A stretch of DNA of 64,000 nucleotides from Tenacibaculum sp. M341 (GCF_004337695.1 NZ_SJXJ01000010.1:124001-188000); one strand, 5' to 3'; positions 8,779 through 18,035 are shown, counted from the first letter of the stretch. The notes: generated from the sequence alone by a model not told the origin. Program-made: numbers and translations.

Positions 8779-8828
8779 AAAAATACATATTTTGAGTTTA
8801 GTATTTTAAGCTTAAAATATGTATTTTT
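8779..8828. terminator. 15-bp inverted repeat, probable terminator before the eCIS-core gene
   Basis: AAAAATACATATTTT (8779-8793) and AAAATATGTATTTTT (8814-8828) are perfect complements with a 20-base loop. The T-run at the end supports termination after the gene ending at 8739. The stem is all A/T except for one pair, so it is weaker than its length suggests. Confidence 0.5.
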
Positions 8829-8869
8829 ACTTATACTCCTAATCAAATTAATTAAAACAAGGAATTATT

Positions 8870-10234
8870 ATGAGAACGTATCCTAAGAAAAGTGAAGAAA
8901 GTAAAAAATCTTCAGCAGGTTATTCAAACGATCAAAAGGATAACAATAATGAGGCTTCTTTTCAATTTCAAAATAATAGACCAGAGGTTGTTGCTCAAAT
9001 GAAGCTCCAAGATTCAGTAGACAGTCGTTATGCAGGAAAAGATAATTTAATTCAAAAAAAAGAAAATAAAACAGGTTTACCAGATAATTTAAAGATAGGA
9101 ATAGAAAATTTATCCGGTTATTCTATGGATGATGTAAAAGTACATTATAACTCTAGTAAGCCAACTCAATTACGAGCTCATGCTTATGCCCAAGGAACAA
9201 ATATTCATGTAGCTTCTGGGCAAGAAAGACATTTAGCTCATGAAGCATGGCATGTAGTACAACAGAAACAAGGAAGGGTAAAGCCTACTTTACAAATGAA
9301 AGGAGGAGTGAATGTAAATGATGACTCAAAGCTTGAAAGAGAAGCAGATGTAATGGGAGATAGAGCTTTAAGAGGTAACCATAGTGTTGGAAAGGTATCT
9401 CAATCAACAAAGGTAAATAATACAGGTGCTGAAATTGCTCAAATGCAATGGATTAATGATGATAATTTAGATTACTTTAAATGGGATACCCTGATTGAAG
9501 GTGTTAGATGGTTTTCAGCCAAAGACGAAGATTTGATGTATTTTTTAATAGAAAAACCAAAAGAATCAAAGCGAAAATATAAAAAGCACCAAGGGATTGC
9601 AAATGCAAAGCCTCGTGCGGATTGGGTTGCATTGCATGGGAGTGATCCTTTAGCGGAAGAAGATGCAACTGTTAGTGATGTAAATGATAGACCTTTCATA
9701 CATCAAGGTGGGGGTATGGATAAAAAGTATTTTTGGAATGGAGGCGAATATGGATGGCTTGAGACATCTCCAGAGGTAATTGAACGCGAATTTAAAGCAT
9801 ATGAAGCATTATCTTCATTAAACATAACTCTTCCTCGACTGATTATGACTGATGGTCCCACAGAATTACGTGGAAAAGATGGAGGTAGTTTAGGTGCACC
9901 ACAAAATGGTTATTGGATTCAACATGTTCCAATGGATAAAACATATAAGCCAGCAATGATGTGGTCGGGTACTTCAATGGACTTTAAAAGGTTGTTAAGG
10001 TTTTTACCAGCAGAAGCTAAAGCTTCGGCTTTGAGAGGGTTAAATGCTCTAAAACCAAAAGTTGATGGAATTTCGAATATTGTTGGAGAGTTTACTTTAG
10101 CTATTCATCAATATACAGGAGAGGTGTATCTACTTGATTTTGCACCTGATGCATCAGGTAAAGTAGGAGGAGATGATTTAGCAAGGAATGCCAAATTAGG
10201 TCTTGACAATATGACTTATAGAAAGAAAAAATAA
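8870..10234 (+). CDS. eCIS core (DUF4157) domain protein with unknown C-terminal domain
   Basis: The 454-residue protein has a low-complexity, Ser/Asn/Gln-rich N terminus (about 1-65), then an eCIS core DUF4157 domain (about 70-175). That domain shows [20 protein letters not shown], the segment [12 protein letters not shown], an HEAWH zinc-type motif at residues 124-128 and the later [10 protein letters not shown]. These domains mark proteins associated with contractile injection systems or polymorphic toxins. Residues about 200-454 form a separate domain I do not recognise; [10 protein letters not shown] followed by LPRLIM and later GEVYLLDF (DF at 423-424) loosely resembles a protein-kinase-like fold. 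No signal peptide is present. No sheath, tube or baseplate genes are nearby, so it is an orphan cargo or toxin candidate. Confidence 0.82.
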   Translation: MRTYPKKSEESKKSSAGYSNDQKDNNNEASFQFQNNRPEVVAQMKLQDSVDSRYAGKDNLIQKKENKTGLPDNLKIGIENLSGYSMDDVKVHYNSSKPTQLRAHAYAQGTNIHVASGQERHLAHEAWHVVQQKQGRVKPTLQMKGGVNVNDDSKLEREADVMGDRALRGNHSVGKVSQSTKVNNTGAEIAQMQWINDDNLDYFKWDTLIEGVRWFSAKDEDLMYFLIEKPKESKRKYKKHQGIANAKPRADWVALHGSDPLAEEDATVSDVNDRPFIHQGGGMDKKYFWNGGEYGWLETSPEVIEREFKAYEALSSLNITLPRLIMTDGPTELRGKDGGSLGAPQNGYWIQHVPMDKTYKPAMMWSGTSMDFKRLLRFLPAEAKASALRGLNALKPKVDGISNIVGEFTLAIHQYTGEVYLLDFAPDASGKVGGDDLARNAKLGLDNMTYRKKK

Positions 10235-10255
10235 ATACCACATAATAATGGAACT

Positions 10256-10293
10256 GAAAACCAAAAAATAGTATTTATTATTTTTTGGTTTTC
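10256..10293. terminator. 15-bp bidirectional terminator hairpin
   Basis: GAAAACCAAAAAATA (10256-10270) pairs perfectly with its complement at 10279-10293 across an 8-base loop. It lies between the convergent ends of the eCIS-core gene and the transglycosylase gene, 22 bases after the former. Confidence 0.7.
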
Positions 10294-10363
10294 CATATTA
10301 ATCACAGATGATATGTATTTGCTAAGTGTAGATGTATTCTTCTAGGTAAATTATCGTTTTTAA

Positions 10364-11305
10364 TTAGTTTACTGGAATTTTAATTTTATATTCTTTTTTA
10401 CTCTTGTTGTTTAATTTTGTTTGACGTAACCAAGGATTTACAATCTTTAACTCTTTGTAAGTAGTATTGTATTGTTTTGCAAAATCAGCTAAATCTTCAA
10501 TAGGAGAATCAATTAGAATCTCTTTAACATTCGGATAGGTATACAAATCTTCTTGATCGAAAATAAAACCATATTTTTTTGGATTCGACATGATTTCTTT
10601 TAAAGCTAAAATTCTAAATACATATCTACCAGTTTCAGGATTTAATAGCAAATCGTAATAACTATTTACTTTTTGTTCTTTTAAACGTTTAGAAATTCTA
10701 CCACTACCAGCATTATATGCAGCAGCGGCTAGTGTCCAAGTACCAAATTTATTTTTAGCTCTTTTTAAATATTCAGCAGCAACTTTAGTAGAAAGTTCTA
10801 AATTGTAACGTTCATCTATATTTTCATTCACTTCCAATCCATATTCTCTACCCGTTCTAGGCATAAAGTGCCAATAACCAGCAGCTCCTTTGTATGAAGG
10901 TACCTGAATTAAAGCACTCTCAGCAACACATAAATACTTAAAATCATCAGGTAAATTATGTTGTTTTAAAAGAGGTTCCAATAACGGAAAAAACTTATTA
11001 GCTCTTTTAAGAAGTAGTAAACCATTAGATTGCCAGTACGTATTTACTAGTAACTCTCTATCTAAACGTTCACGAATATCAGCTTTTGTTAACGGAACTA
11101 GCTCACCAGCAAACTCCATAGAACTAGGAAGTTTTACAGCTTTTACTTCATACAATTTACTTACATTTTTAGCTACAATACCGGTGTCTTTTTTTATTAT
11201 ATCTTCGTTCTTCTTGGATGTTTCTTGAGGTTTTGAAACATTCATAAATAAAAAACAAATAATTAAAAAAGTACTGAATAAGGTAATGCGTAAAAATGTT
11301 TTCAT
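10364..11305 (-). CDS. MltD-like lytic transglycosylase
   Basis: The 313-residue protein has an N-terminal signal or anchor segment, a GH23 transglycosylase domain in the middle and a C-terminal LysM-like region. Catalytic and structural motifs are CVAESALIQ (the glutamate acid), GAAGYWHFMPRTGREYGL, and AAAAYNAGSGRI. The end (DLADFAKQYNTTYKELK, then YKIKIPVN) resembles a LysM peptidoglycan-binding repeat. It would cut glycan strands with formation of 1,6-anhydromuramic acid in the periplasm, as in MltD. It is minus-strand and converges with the eCIS-core gene. Confidence 0.9.
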   Translation of the reverse strand: MKTFLRITLFSTFLIICFLFMNVSKPQETSKKNEDIIKKDTGIVAKNVSKLYEVKAVKLPSSMEFAGELVPLTKADIRERLDRELLVNTYWQSNGLLLLKRANKFFPLLEPLLKQHNLPDDFKYLCVAESALIQVPSYKGAAGYWHFMPRTGREYGLEVNENIDERYNLELSTKVAAEYLKRAKNKFGTWTLAAAAYNAGSGRISKRLKEQKVNSYYDLLLNPETGRYVFRILALKEIMSNPKKYGFIFDQEDLYTYPNVKEILIDSPIEDLADFAKQYNTTYKELKIVNPWLRQTKLNNKSKKEYKIKIPVN

Positions 11306-11379
11306 ATAAAATTGTTTTATTTTAAAGTTACAGTTTTTATTTCTTTTTTGTTACATGTTTTGATAAAAATATACAAACA

Positions 11380-12051
11380 TTAACATGTTATTTGTTGCAA
11401 TTGTTGTTCCAAAATATTCGAAATGGTTTTGGCTTTATTTAAAATCATAATATGAGTACCATTTTCTATTTCTATACTCTTGTTTATGTGTTTTATAGGA
11501 AATATTTCATCCTTGTCTCCATGAATATGAATTAAATTATCTAATTCATAATCTTGTTTCCAATTTAAAACATTATAAATAGCCCATTGTAAATAATTAC
11601 CATCTCTTACAGATAAATACATTTTGTATAGTTCGGCTCTTTTTTTCAAATAATCACCAACAAATAGATGTTCGTAATCTTCAATATTTTCAACTAATTT
11701 GGTTGGAAATAATTTATAAGCATTTGTTTTTTGAATAATTTTTAAACGAGTAGGCAGTTCTTTATTGCTTTTAATGCTAGAAATGATGACCGTTTTTTTC
11801 GGTTGTAAGTGCTTGCTCATTTCTTGCACCATTACACCGCCAAAAGAAACACCTATTAAAACAGGATTTTCATGAGTGATTTTTTCACACATTCGTTTAG
11901 CATAACTCTCAATACTTTCATCTAGCGACAATGGAATAATCCATTCTAAAAAATGAAGTTCAAAAAGATCTTCAGGCAATTTAATGTATTCAAAAATTTT
12001 AATGTTGGCAGCTAAGCCAGGCACAAAATATAAATGAGTTTTCTCTTCCAT
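11380..12051 (-). CDS. Alpha/beta hydrolase
   Basis: The 223-residue protein starts with a strand and an oxyanion-type turn (LYFVPGLAAN) and has the nucleophile elbow IGVSFGGVMVQ with the G-x-S-x-G serine. The late segment IHGDKDEIFP supplies the usual aspartate, and NGTHIMILNKA the histidine, so the catalytic triad is complete. It has no signal peptide. Its start codon lies 8 bases after the stop of the DUF6438 lipoprotein gene, so they are probably one operon. The substrate is unknown. Confidence 0.85.
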   Translation of the reverse strand: MEEKTHLYFVPGLAANIKIFEYIKLPEDLFELHFLEWIIPLSLDESIESYAKRMCEKITHENPVLIGVSFGGVMVQEMSKHLQPKKTVIISSIKSNKELPTRLKIIQKTNAYKLFPTKLVENIEDYEHLFVGDYLKKRAELYKMYLSVRDGNYLQWAIYNVLNWKQDYELDNLIHIHGDKDEIFPIKHINKSIEIENGTHIMILNKAKTISNILEQQLQQITC

Positions 12052-12059
12052 AAATATAT

Positions 12060-12821
12060 TTAATTAACGTATTTTTTTTCTAATAATATTCCTTCTAAAT
12101 ATTCGTGCATTTCTAATAATGTATCTGGTACATCATCATTCCATAAACGAATTTGAATTTGTTTATCATTACAAGTGATAAACGTACTAGGTAAATCCAT
12201 TACTTTTGGATTATCGTACATTTCTTTAAATGAAGAAAAATCTTTAGCTAAATATTCATTTAAAGTAGTAAGTTCTTTATCAGTTAATGTAAATTCTTTA
12301 ACTCCTTTTTCTACCACATATTGTTTACCATTAAAAGTAACATTCCCTTTTTTATCTATACTCATAGAATAAACAGGACAATCTCCTAAACAATTTGTTT
12401 TATTTAATGTAAGAAGTGTGTTTGTTTCCTTTTCAATTAACTCTTTAGCTAATTCATCAGAATTTAAAGCTACTTCTTTAAAATAGCCAGAAGTTTTTAA
12501 AGCTTCAATCCATCTATTTTTATCTTTTTCAGGAACTTCAATTAAAGCAATTTTAGCTGTGTTTTTATCTAAAATCATTTTATCCCAAGTAAAACCACTA
12601 TTTTTTACCATTTCTTTGGCTTTTGCTAGTTTTTTAGGGTTATTTAATACAGCTATGATTTTATTGTTAACCATCACTTTTTCTTTTGTAACAACATCGT
12701 CATTGTTTTTTTCAACTTCAGTACTAACTTCTTCTGGAGATGTTACACTAGGTTTCGTTTCTTTTTTAGTTTCATTACAACTAAGTATTAATAAGAATAA
12801 GGAAATACAAAATGCTTTCAT
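12060..12821 (-). CDS. DUF6438 domain lipoprotein
   Basis: The 253-residue protein has a short signal segment with a lipobox ending LILSC at about residue 15, followed by an acidic and lysine-rich linker. The C-terminal half carries NKTNCLGDCPVYSMSIDKKG, the hallmark of DUF6438, whose two cysteines are conserved, then strands such as TFNGKQYV and STFITCNDKQIQIRLW. The middle (about 60-110) may be a separate small domain. It should be anchored in the periplasm or outer membrane. The role of the family is unknown. It appears to lead a two-gene operon with the hydrolase. Confidence 0.82.
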   Translation of the reverse strand: MKAFCISLFLLILSCNETKKETKPSVTSPEEVSTEVEKNNDDVVTKEKVMVNNKIIAVLNNPKKLAKAKEMVKNSGFTWDKMILDKNTAKIALIEVPEKDKNRWIEALKTSGYFKEVALNSDELAKELIEKETNTLLTLNKTNCLGDCPVYSMSIDKKGNVTFNGKQYVVEKGVKEFTLTDKELTTLNEYLAKDFSSFKEMYDNPKVMDLPSTFITCNDKQIQIRLWNDDVPDTLLEMHEYLEGILLEKKYVN

Positions 12822-12926
12822 TTGTGTTGCTTTTTAGTGTTCGATTTTTTGTTAGAAGTGTAAGTTAGTTATTTAATATTGAAAGTAAAATATTAGATTT
12901 TAGAAGTTTGCTTTAGATTGAAAATA

Positions 12927-13112
12927 TTACTCCTTTTTTTTACCTAATAGAATTACATATGTTAGAAATAGTAAAACAATTGAAATAAATAATAAAAACG
13001 GTCTAATATTGCAAATAGTCAGTGATTCTTCACAATCAATTAAAATTACTGGAATTGCAATTACTATTGAAAAAATAGCATAGATTTTAGCACGTAAGGT
13101 GAATTTATTCAT
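12927..13112 (-). CDS. Small two-helix membrane protein
   Basis: This 61-residue peptide has two strong hydrophobic segments, AIFSIVIAIPVILI and PFLLFISIVLLFLTYVILL, separated by a short loop with two cysteines (DCEESLTIC), and ends in GKKKE. The positive residues at both ends suggest a hairpin with both termini in the cytoplasm. No family is recognised. It stands alone with AT-rich gaps on both sides. Confidence 0.55.
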   Translation of the reverse strand: MNKFTLRAKIYAIFSIVIAIPVILIDCEESLTICNIRPFLLFISIVLLFLTYVILLGKKKE

Positions 13113-13259
13113 GGTTTAAAGATAATTTATAAACGCTCTAAATACTCTAATTTACTGGTGAAATACTGAACAAATAACGCTCAATCACAGAAAAAATATA
13201 ATAATACAAACTAAAAAGAGTTATTGAAAAGGGAAAATGTTAAAACGCTATTAATAATT

Positions 13260-13406
13260 ATGACAGATTTAGAGAGAGACATCATATATTATTTTAAAAA
13301 TGAAAACGACAACAGAATATCAGTAATTGCTGAAAAATACAATACATCCAAGTATATTGTATCTAGAGTTGTAAATAAACACCTTTCTGGTAAATTCAAA
13401 AGTTGA
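13260..13406 (+). CDS. Possible very small HTH protein
   Basis: From the ATG at 13260 the frame gives 48 residues. The segment ISVIAEKYNTSKYIVSRVVNKHL looks like a minimal helix-turn-helix (its pieces are IAEKYNTS, a turn, and IVSRVVNKHL), suited to DNA binding. The earlier TTG at 13224 is less likely as a start. The gene is convergent with mtaB, ending 26 bases before its stop. It could also be a remnant of a larger regulator. Confidence 0.45.
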   Translation: MTDLERDIIYYFKNENDNRISVIAEKYNTSKYIVSRVVNKHLSGKFKS

Positions 13407-13432
13407 TATTTGTATTCTCCCTAATCTATTCC

Positions 13433-14767
13433 TTAATTTTTAACCTCACTATTTATAAATTCAAAACGTACCATACCATCTTCATCTATTTTGGTAAGGG
13501 TAACGTTATGAAGTGTATTTACTAATTCTGGATTCCATGGAGTTTTCACTTTTACGTAGTTTTCTGTAAAACCATGAATGTAACCTTCTTTGTTTTCGCT
13601 TTCAAATAAAACAGTTAAGTTGTTGCCTATTTGACTTTCATAAAAAGCTCTACGTTTTTTAACAGATAAACCTCGTAACATTTTACTACGTTTAGCTCTA
13701 ACATTTTTAGGAACTACACCATCCATTAAAGCTGCCTCTGTATTAGCTCTTTCAGAATAGGTAAATACATGCAGGTAAGAAATATCTAATTCAGATAAAT
13801 AATTATAAGTCTCTAAAAATAATTCATCTGTTTCACCAGGGAAGCCAACAATCACATCAACACCAATACAAGCATTAGGCATTACTTCTTTAATTTTAGC
13901 AACTCTGTCGGTATATACTTTACGTAAATAACGACGTTTCATTTTCTTCAACAACTCATCACTACCTGATTGTAAAGGGATATGAAAGTGAGGTACAAAA
14001 GTATCGGAATTAGAAACAAAATCTATCGTTTCATCTTTCAATAAATTAGGCTCAATAGATGAAATTCGTAAACGATGAATACCTTCAACAGTATCTAAAG
14101 CTTTAACTAATTCTAAAAAAGTATGCTCATGTTTTTTATTTCCAAACTCACCCTTTCCGTAATCACCAATATTAACACCAGTAAGTACAATTTCTTTAAT
14201 TCCTTTTTCAGAAATTTCTTTAGCGTTTTTTAAAACGTTTTCTAAAGTATCACTTCTAGAAATTCCTCTGGCTAATGGAATAGTACAATATGTACATTTA
14301 TAATCACAACCATCTTGTACTTTTAAAAAAGCACGAGTACGATCACCAATAGAGTAAGAACCTACATAAAAATCAGCATCTTCAATTTCGCAAGAATGTA
14401 CTTCTCCTATTTGATTTTTAGTTAAGTCATTAATATAACTTGTTACATTAAATTTTTCAGTAGCACCTAAAACTAAGTCTACACCATCAACAGCAGCAAG
14501 TTCTTCTGGTTTTAATTGCGCGTAACATCCAACAGCAATTAAAAAAGCTTCATCATTTTTTTTCAACGCCGATTTTACAATCGTTTTAAAACGTTTATCT
14601 GCATTATCAGTAACAGAGCAAGTGTTAATTACGTATATATCAGCCTTTTCTTCAAACTCTACTCTGTTAAACCCTTCATTTACAAAATTACGAGCAATTG
14701 TAGATGTTTCAGAAAAATTAAGTTTACAACCTAAAGTGTAAAAAGCTACTTTTTTTTCCGCATTCAT
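13433..14767 (-). CDS. mtaB: tRNA (t6A37) methylthiotransferase MtaB
   Basis: The 444-residue protein has the three-part layout of radical-SAM methylthiotransferases. It starts with the N-terminal UPF0004 domain (YTLGCKLNFSET with its first cluster cysteine), followed by the radical-SAM motif CDYKCTYCTIPLARG (C-x3-C-x2-C) and a C-terminal TRAM-like RNA-binding segment. It converts t6A at position 37 of tRNA to ms2t6A. The ATG at 14767 is chosen because it begins the conserved start and lies just downstream of a good -7 box; the longer frame to 14836 runs through that promoter and the divergent acetyltransferase gene. Confidence 0.93.
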   Translation of the reverse strand: MNAEKKVAFYTLGCKLNFSETSTIARNFVNEGFNRVEFEEKADIYVINTCSVTDNADKRFKTIVKSALKKNDEAFLIAVGCYAQLKPEELAAVDGVDLVLGATEKFNVTSYINDLTKNQIGEVHSCEIEDADFYVGSYSIGDRTRAFLKVQDGCDYKCTYCTIPLARGISRSDTLENVLKNAKEISEKGIKEIVLTGVNIGDYGKGEFGNKKHEHTFLELVKALDTVEGIHRLRISSIEPNLLKDETIDFVSNSDTFVPHFHIPLQSGSDELLKKMKRRYLRKVYTDRVAKIKEVMPNACIGVDVIVGFPGETDELFLETYNYLSELDISYLHVFTYSERANTEAALMDGVVPKNVRAKRSKMLRGLSVKKRRAFYESQIGNNLTVLFESENKEGYIHGFTENYVKVKTPWNPELVNTLHNVTLTKIDEDGMVRFEFINSEVKN

Positions 14768-14788
14768 TCTTGTACATTTAACCAGCTG

Positions 14789-14796
14789 CAAAAGTA
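14789..14796 (-). promoter_or_regulatory. -7 promoter box for mtaB
   Basis: The minus strand reads TACTTTTG, a full match to TAnnTTTG, 21 bases upstream of the mtaB ATG at 14767. It supports that start over the upstream in-frame candidates. Confidence 0.55.
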
Positions 14797-14803
14797 CAAT
14801 ATA

Positions 14804-15316
14804 ATGCGTATAAATTCTAACAATTTTGATTTTCATACTCAGCGTCTTTTTATTAGAAAGATGAATGCTACTGATGTACCATACTTATATGCAATGGAAA
14901 GTAAACCTGAAGTAGTGCAATACATTACTGGAAAAGTTTTAACATATGAAGAAACAGCGCAAAAACTTCAAAAATGGTTAACAACTTTTGATTATGATAA
15001 TGGTTTTGGTGCATTGGCAATTTTTTTGAAAGATGAAAAGGAGTTTGTAGGATTGTGCGGAATTATACATGAAAATGAAGTTGCTTATCGTTTTTTACCA
15101 AAGTTTTGGAAAAAAGGATATGGTAAAGAAATTTTAGATTGGCTTATTTTGTATGCAGAAGTATTAGAGTTAAATACATTAAAAGCATTAGTGATTAAAG
15201 AAAACGAAGGATCATTAAAATTATTAAAACGTAAAGGTTTTGAAGTTGTAGATGAACAAATTTGTGAGCACACCAATTTGCCTGAGTTTATTATGGAATT
15301 GAATTTAGAAAAGTAA
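14804..15316 (+). CDS. GNAT family N-acetyltransferase (first of a tandem pair)
   Basis: The 170-residue protein belongs to the RimJ/RimL-like GNAT branch. It begins with the typical TQRLFIRKMNATDV, continues with the core strands VAYRFLPKFWKKGYGKEIL (the GYGKEI stretch binds acetyl-CoA pyrophosphate), and ends with NEGSLKLLKRKGFEVV. Substrates of this branch include amino groups of proteins, polyamines or antibiotics; none can be assigned. It is divergent from mtaB and is followed after 2 bases by a second, similar acetyltransferase. Confidence 0.88.
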   Translation: MRINSNNFDFHTQRLFIRKMNATDVPYLYAMESKPEVVQYITGKVLTYEETAQKLQKWLTTFDYDNGFGALAIFLKDEKEFVGLCGIIHENEVAYRFLPKFWKKGYGKEILDWLILYAEVLELNTLKALVIKENEGSLKLLKRKGFEVVDEQICEHTNLPEFIMELNLEK

Positions 15317-15318
15317 AT

Positions 15319-15819
15319 ATGATTTTTGAAACGAATAGATTAATTGTAAGAAAGTTAACATTAGAAGATCTTCAGCCTTTTTTTGAATTAGAAAGTAATC
15401 CTGAAGTTTTACAATATGCTACAGGTGAAGTAAAAACATTGGAAGAGTGTGAGGCAGAGTTAAAAGAGTTGATTCATAAATATGATAAAAAAGGTAATGA
15501 TTTTTGGATTTATGCTATTGAACGTAAGTCAGACAATCAGTTTATAGGGACTTTAGCTTTTGTGAAAGATGAAAATAGAGATGATGAGATAGGATATCGA
15601 TTTATTCAACGTTATTGGGGAAATGGATATGCAACTGAAGTATGTGAAAGTTTAATTCCCTATTGTAAATCTATTGGTATGAAAAAATTAATAGGCTGTG
15701 TTGTCGATAAAAATGTAGCGTCAGCAAAAATTTTAGAACGATTTAATTTTACAAAAGAAAAATCGTTTGTAAGTGATGATATAGGATTACCAGAAACTAA
15801 ATACGTATTGTATTTATAA
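15319..15819 (+). CDS. GNAT family N-acetyltransferase (second of a tandem pair)
   Basis: The 166-residue protein repeats the layout of its upstream neighbour: TNRLIVRKLTLEDLQPFFEL at the start, EIGYRFIQRYWGNGYATEV as the acetyl-CoA loop, and NVASAKILERFNFTKE near the end. The 2-base gap and shared order of motifs suggest an old gene duplication and co-translation. The acceptor substrate is unknown. Confidence 0.9.
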   Translation: MIFETNRLIVRKLTLEDLQPFFELESNPEVLQYATGEVKTLEECEAELKELIHKYDKKGNDFWIYAIERKSDNQFIGTLAFVKDENRDDEIGYRFIQRYWGNGYATEVCESLIPYCKSIGMKKLIGCVVDKNVASAKILERFNFTKEKSFVSDDIGLPETKYVLYL

Positions 15820-15863
15820 AAGTAAATATAAAAACTAACTAAACTAAATATAGAAAAGAAAGA

Positions 15864-16376
15864 ATGTACGCAGTAATAACAAAGTTTTTAAAAAAGTTTT
15901 TTAAAGATAGTAGTATATATAAATACGGATTCAATTATTCACCAATGTATAAAAGGTCTACAGGAAAAATAATACATGTTTCAGACGATCTATTAGAGGT
16001 GAATATCAAAATACCTTTAAGCTATAAGAACAGAAATTATGTTGGCTCTATCTTTGGAGGAAGTTTGTTTTCAGCCACAGATCCAATATATATGATTCAG
16101 TTAATGCAAATTTTAGGTAACGACTATGTTGTTTGGGATAAAGAAGCCTCTATAAAGTTTAAAAGACCTGCTAAAAAAGATGGTTATGCTGATTTTATTT
16201 TTACTAATGAAGAAATAGAAGAAGTAAAGAAGAGAGTAGCGGATGAAAAAGAAATAGATCTCATAAAACATTTACAAATTAAAGATAAAGAAGGATTGAC
16301 TGTTTTTGCAGAAGTATCTAAAACCATATATGTTGCTGATAAAGGCTATTATAAAAATAAGCGAAAAAAGAAATAA
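15864..16376 (+). CDS. DUF4442 hotdog-fold thioesterase-like protein
   Basis: The 170-residue protein matches DUF4442, a hotdog-fold group related to acyl-CoA thioesterases. Family-like segments are YSPMYKRSTGKI at the start, NYVGSIFGGSLFSATDPIYM (the hotdog helix region) and KFKRPAKKDG. It ends in a lysine-rich tail. The likely role is binding or cleaving acyl thioesters, inferred from the fold only. It lies 44 bases after the acetyltransferase pair and 21 bases before the peptide-binding lipoprotein. Confidence 0.85.
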   Translation: MYAVITKFLKKFFKDSSIYKYGFNYSPMYKRSTGKIIHVSDDLLEVNIKIPLSYKNRNYVGSIFGGSLFSATDPIYMIQLMQILGNDYVVWDKEASIKFKRPAKKDGYADFIFTNEEIEEVKKRVADEKEIDLIKHLQIKDKEGLTVFAEVSKTIYVADKGYYKNKRKKK

Positions 16377-16397
16377 AGTAGTTTTTACTTAAATATT

Positions 16398-18035
16398 ATG
16401 AGTTGTATTTTTTGGGGTAGAGAGTGTGTTAAAGTGTTTGTGAAATTAGTTTCCATATTTTTATTGTTATCAATAATTGCTTGTAAGACTAAAGATCATC
16501 AATTTTCCGATCATCAGGTTTTTAGGTATAATGAACATTCGAATATCAGTTCGTTAGATCCTGCATTTGCAAAAGACCAACCTAATATTTGGGGAGTGAA
16601 TCAATTATTTAATGGTTTGGTACAGTTAGATGATAGTTTGCATGTACAACCAGATATAGCAAAAGAATGGAGTATTTCTGAAGATGGTAAAACATATCAT
16701 TTTACTTTAAGAAATGATGTTGATTTTCATAAACATGCATTATTTGGTAAAGATTCTACCAGAAAGGTAATAGCCAAAGATTTTCAATATTCGTTTAATA
16801 GGTTATTAGATGAAAAAGTAGCTTCACCAGGAAAGTGGGTGTTAAAATATGTAGAGAATTTTGAAGCTAAAAACGACACCACTTTTGTTATTAATTTAAA
16901 ACAACCTTTTCCTCCTTTTTTAGGATTACTTTCTATGAAATATTGTTCGGTAGTTCCAAAAGAAGCGATTGATTATTTTGGAAATACATTTAGAGAAAAT
17001 CCAATTGGAACAGGACCATTTCACTTTAAGCTTTGGATAGAAAATGTAAAATTAGTATTGAGAAAAAATAAGGAGTATTACGAAAAAGATAAAAACGGTA
17101 ATTCTTTACCTTACCTAGAAGCTGTAGCAGTTACTTTTTTACCAGACAAACAAAGTGAGTTTTTACAATTTGTACAAGGTAATATTGATTTTATGAAAGG
17201 TTTAGATGCATCATATAAAGATGAAGTATTATCTACCACAGGAGCATTAAAAGAGAAATATCAAGATAAAATAAATATAAAAGTAGGTTCTTACTTAAAT
17301 ACCGAATATTTAGGTTTGTATTTAGATGTAGAGAATAAATACCCTACAAAATCTAAATTGATTCGAAAAGCAATCAATTATGGATTTGATCGTGATAAAA
17401 TGATGAAGTTTCTAAGAAATGGTATTGGTACCCCTGCAGTTAATGGTTTTATTCCAAAAGGACTTCCTTCTTTTAATCATCAAAAAGGGTATGAATTTAA
17501 TCCTCAGAAAGCAAAAGAGCTAATTAATCAATATATCAAAGAAACAGGTGTAGTAGAGCCTGAGATAACCATAACTACCAATGGTAATTATTTAGATTTA
17601 TGTGAGTTTATTCAAAAGGAGATACAGAAATTAGGATTAAAAGTAAATGTAGATGTAACCCTACCATCTACTTTACGTCAGGGAAAAGCAAATGGTAAAT
17701 TACCAATTTTCAGAGCTAGTTGGATTGCAGATTATCCTGATGCTCAAAACTATTTATCACTTTTTTACAGCGAAAACTTTACACCTAACGGTCCAAATTA
17801 CACACATTTTAAAAACGATTACTTTGATACTTTGTATGAACAAGCAATTAAAGAGGTAAATGATCATAAACGATATCAATTATATCAAAAAATGGATAGT
17901 TTAATAATTGATGAAGCTCCAATAGTACCTTTGTATTACGATGAAGTAATTCGATTCAAACAAAAAAATGTAAAAGGATTAGGAATAAATCCAGTAGACA
18001 TGCTAGTACTAAAAAGAGTAAGTAAAGAAAATTAG
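16398..18035 (+). CDS. Peptide/oligopeptide ABC substrate-binding lipoprotein
   Basis: The 545-residue protein is a family 5 extracellular solute-binding protein like OppA or DppA. It has a hydrophobic leader with a lipobox-like IIAC at about residue 29 and the early signature ISSLDPAFAKD. Further matches are NQLFNGLVQLDDSL, PIGTGPFHFKLW, and SWIADYPDAQNYLSLFYS near the C terminus. It should capture peptides in the periplasm, but no ABC permease or ATPase genes lie next to it, so partners are elsewhere. A shorter leader from a GTG about 14 codons downstream is possible. Confidence 0.88.
   Translation: MSCIFWGRECVKVFVKLVSIFLLLSIIACKTKDHQFSDHQVFRYNEHSNISSLDPAFAKDQPNIWGVNQLFNGLVQLDDSLHVQPDIAKEWSISEDGKTYHFTLRNDVDFHKHALFGKDSTRKVIAKDFQYSFNRLLDEKVASPGKWVLKYVENFEAKNDTTFVINLKQPFPPFLGLLSMKYCSVVPKEAIDYFGNTFRENPIGTGPFHFKLWIENVKLVLRKNKEYYEKDKNGNSLPYLEAVAVTFLPDKQSEFLQFVQGNIDFMKGLDASYKDEVLSTTGALKEKYQDKINIKVGSYLNTEYLGLYLDVENKYPTKSKLIRKAINYGFDRDKMMKFLRNGIGTPAVNGFIPKGLPSFNHQKGYEFNPQKAKELINQYIKETGVVEPEITITTNGNYLDLCEFIQKEIQKLGLKVNVDVTLPSTLRQGKANGKLPIFRASWIADYPDAQNYLSLFYSENFTPNGPNYTHFKNDYFDTLYEQAIKEVNDHKRYQLYQKMDSLIIDEAPIVPLYYDEVIRFKQKNVKGLGINPVDMLVLKRVSKEN

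Noticed and set aside
11306-11379. Stem with one bulge (GTTACATGTTT against AAACATTAACA) after the hydrolase gene
   Set aside because: It has no T-tract in either useful direction, so a terminator is not supported.
13113-13259. Possible promoter and extra coding start upstream of the small HTH protein
   Set aside because: The TTG at 13224 gives residues without conservation-like features, and no full -7 box is seen.
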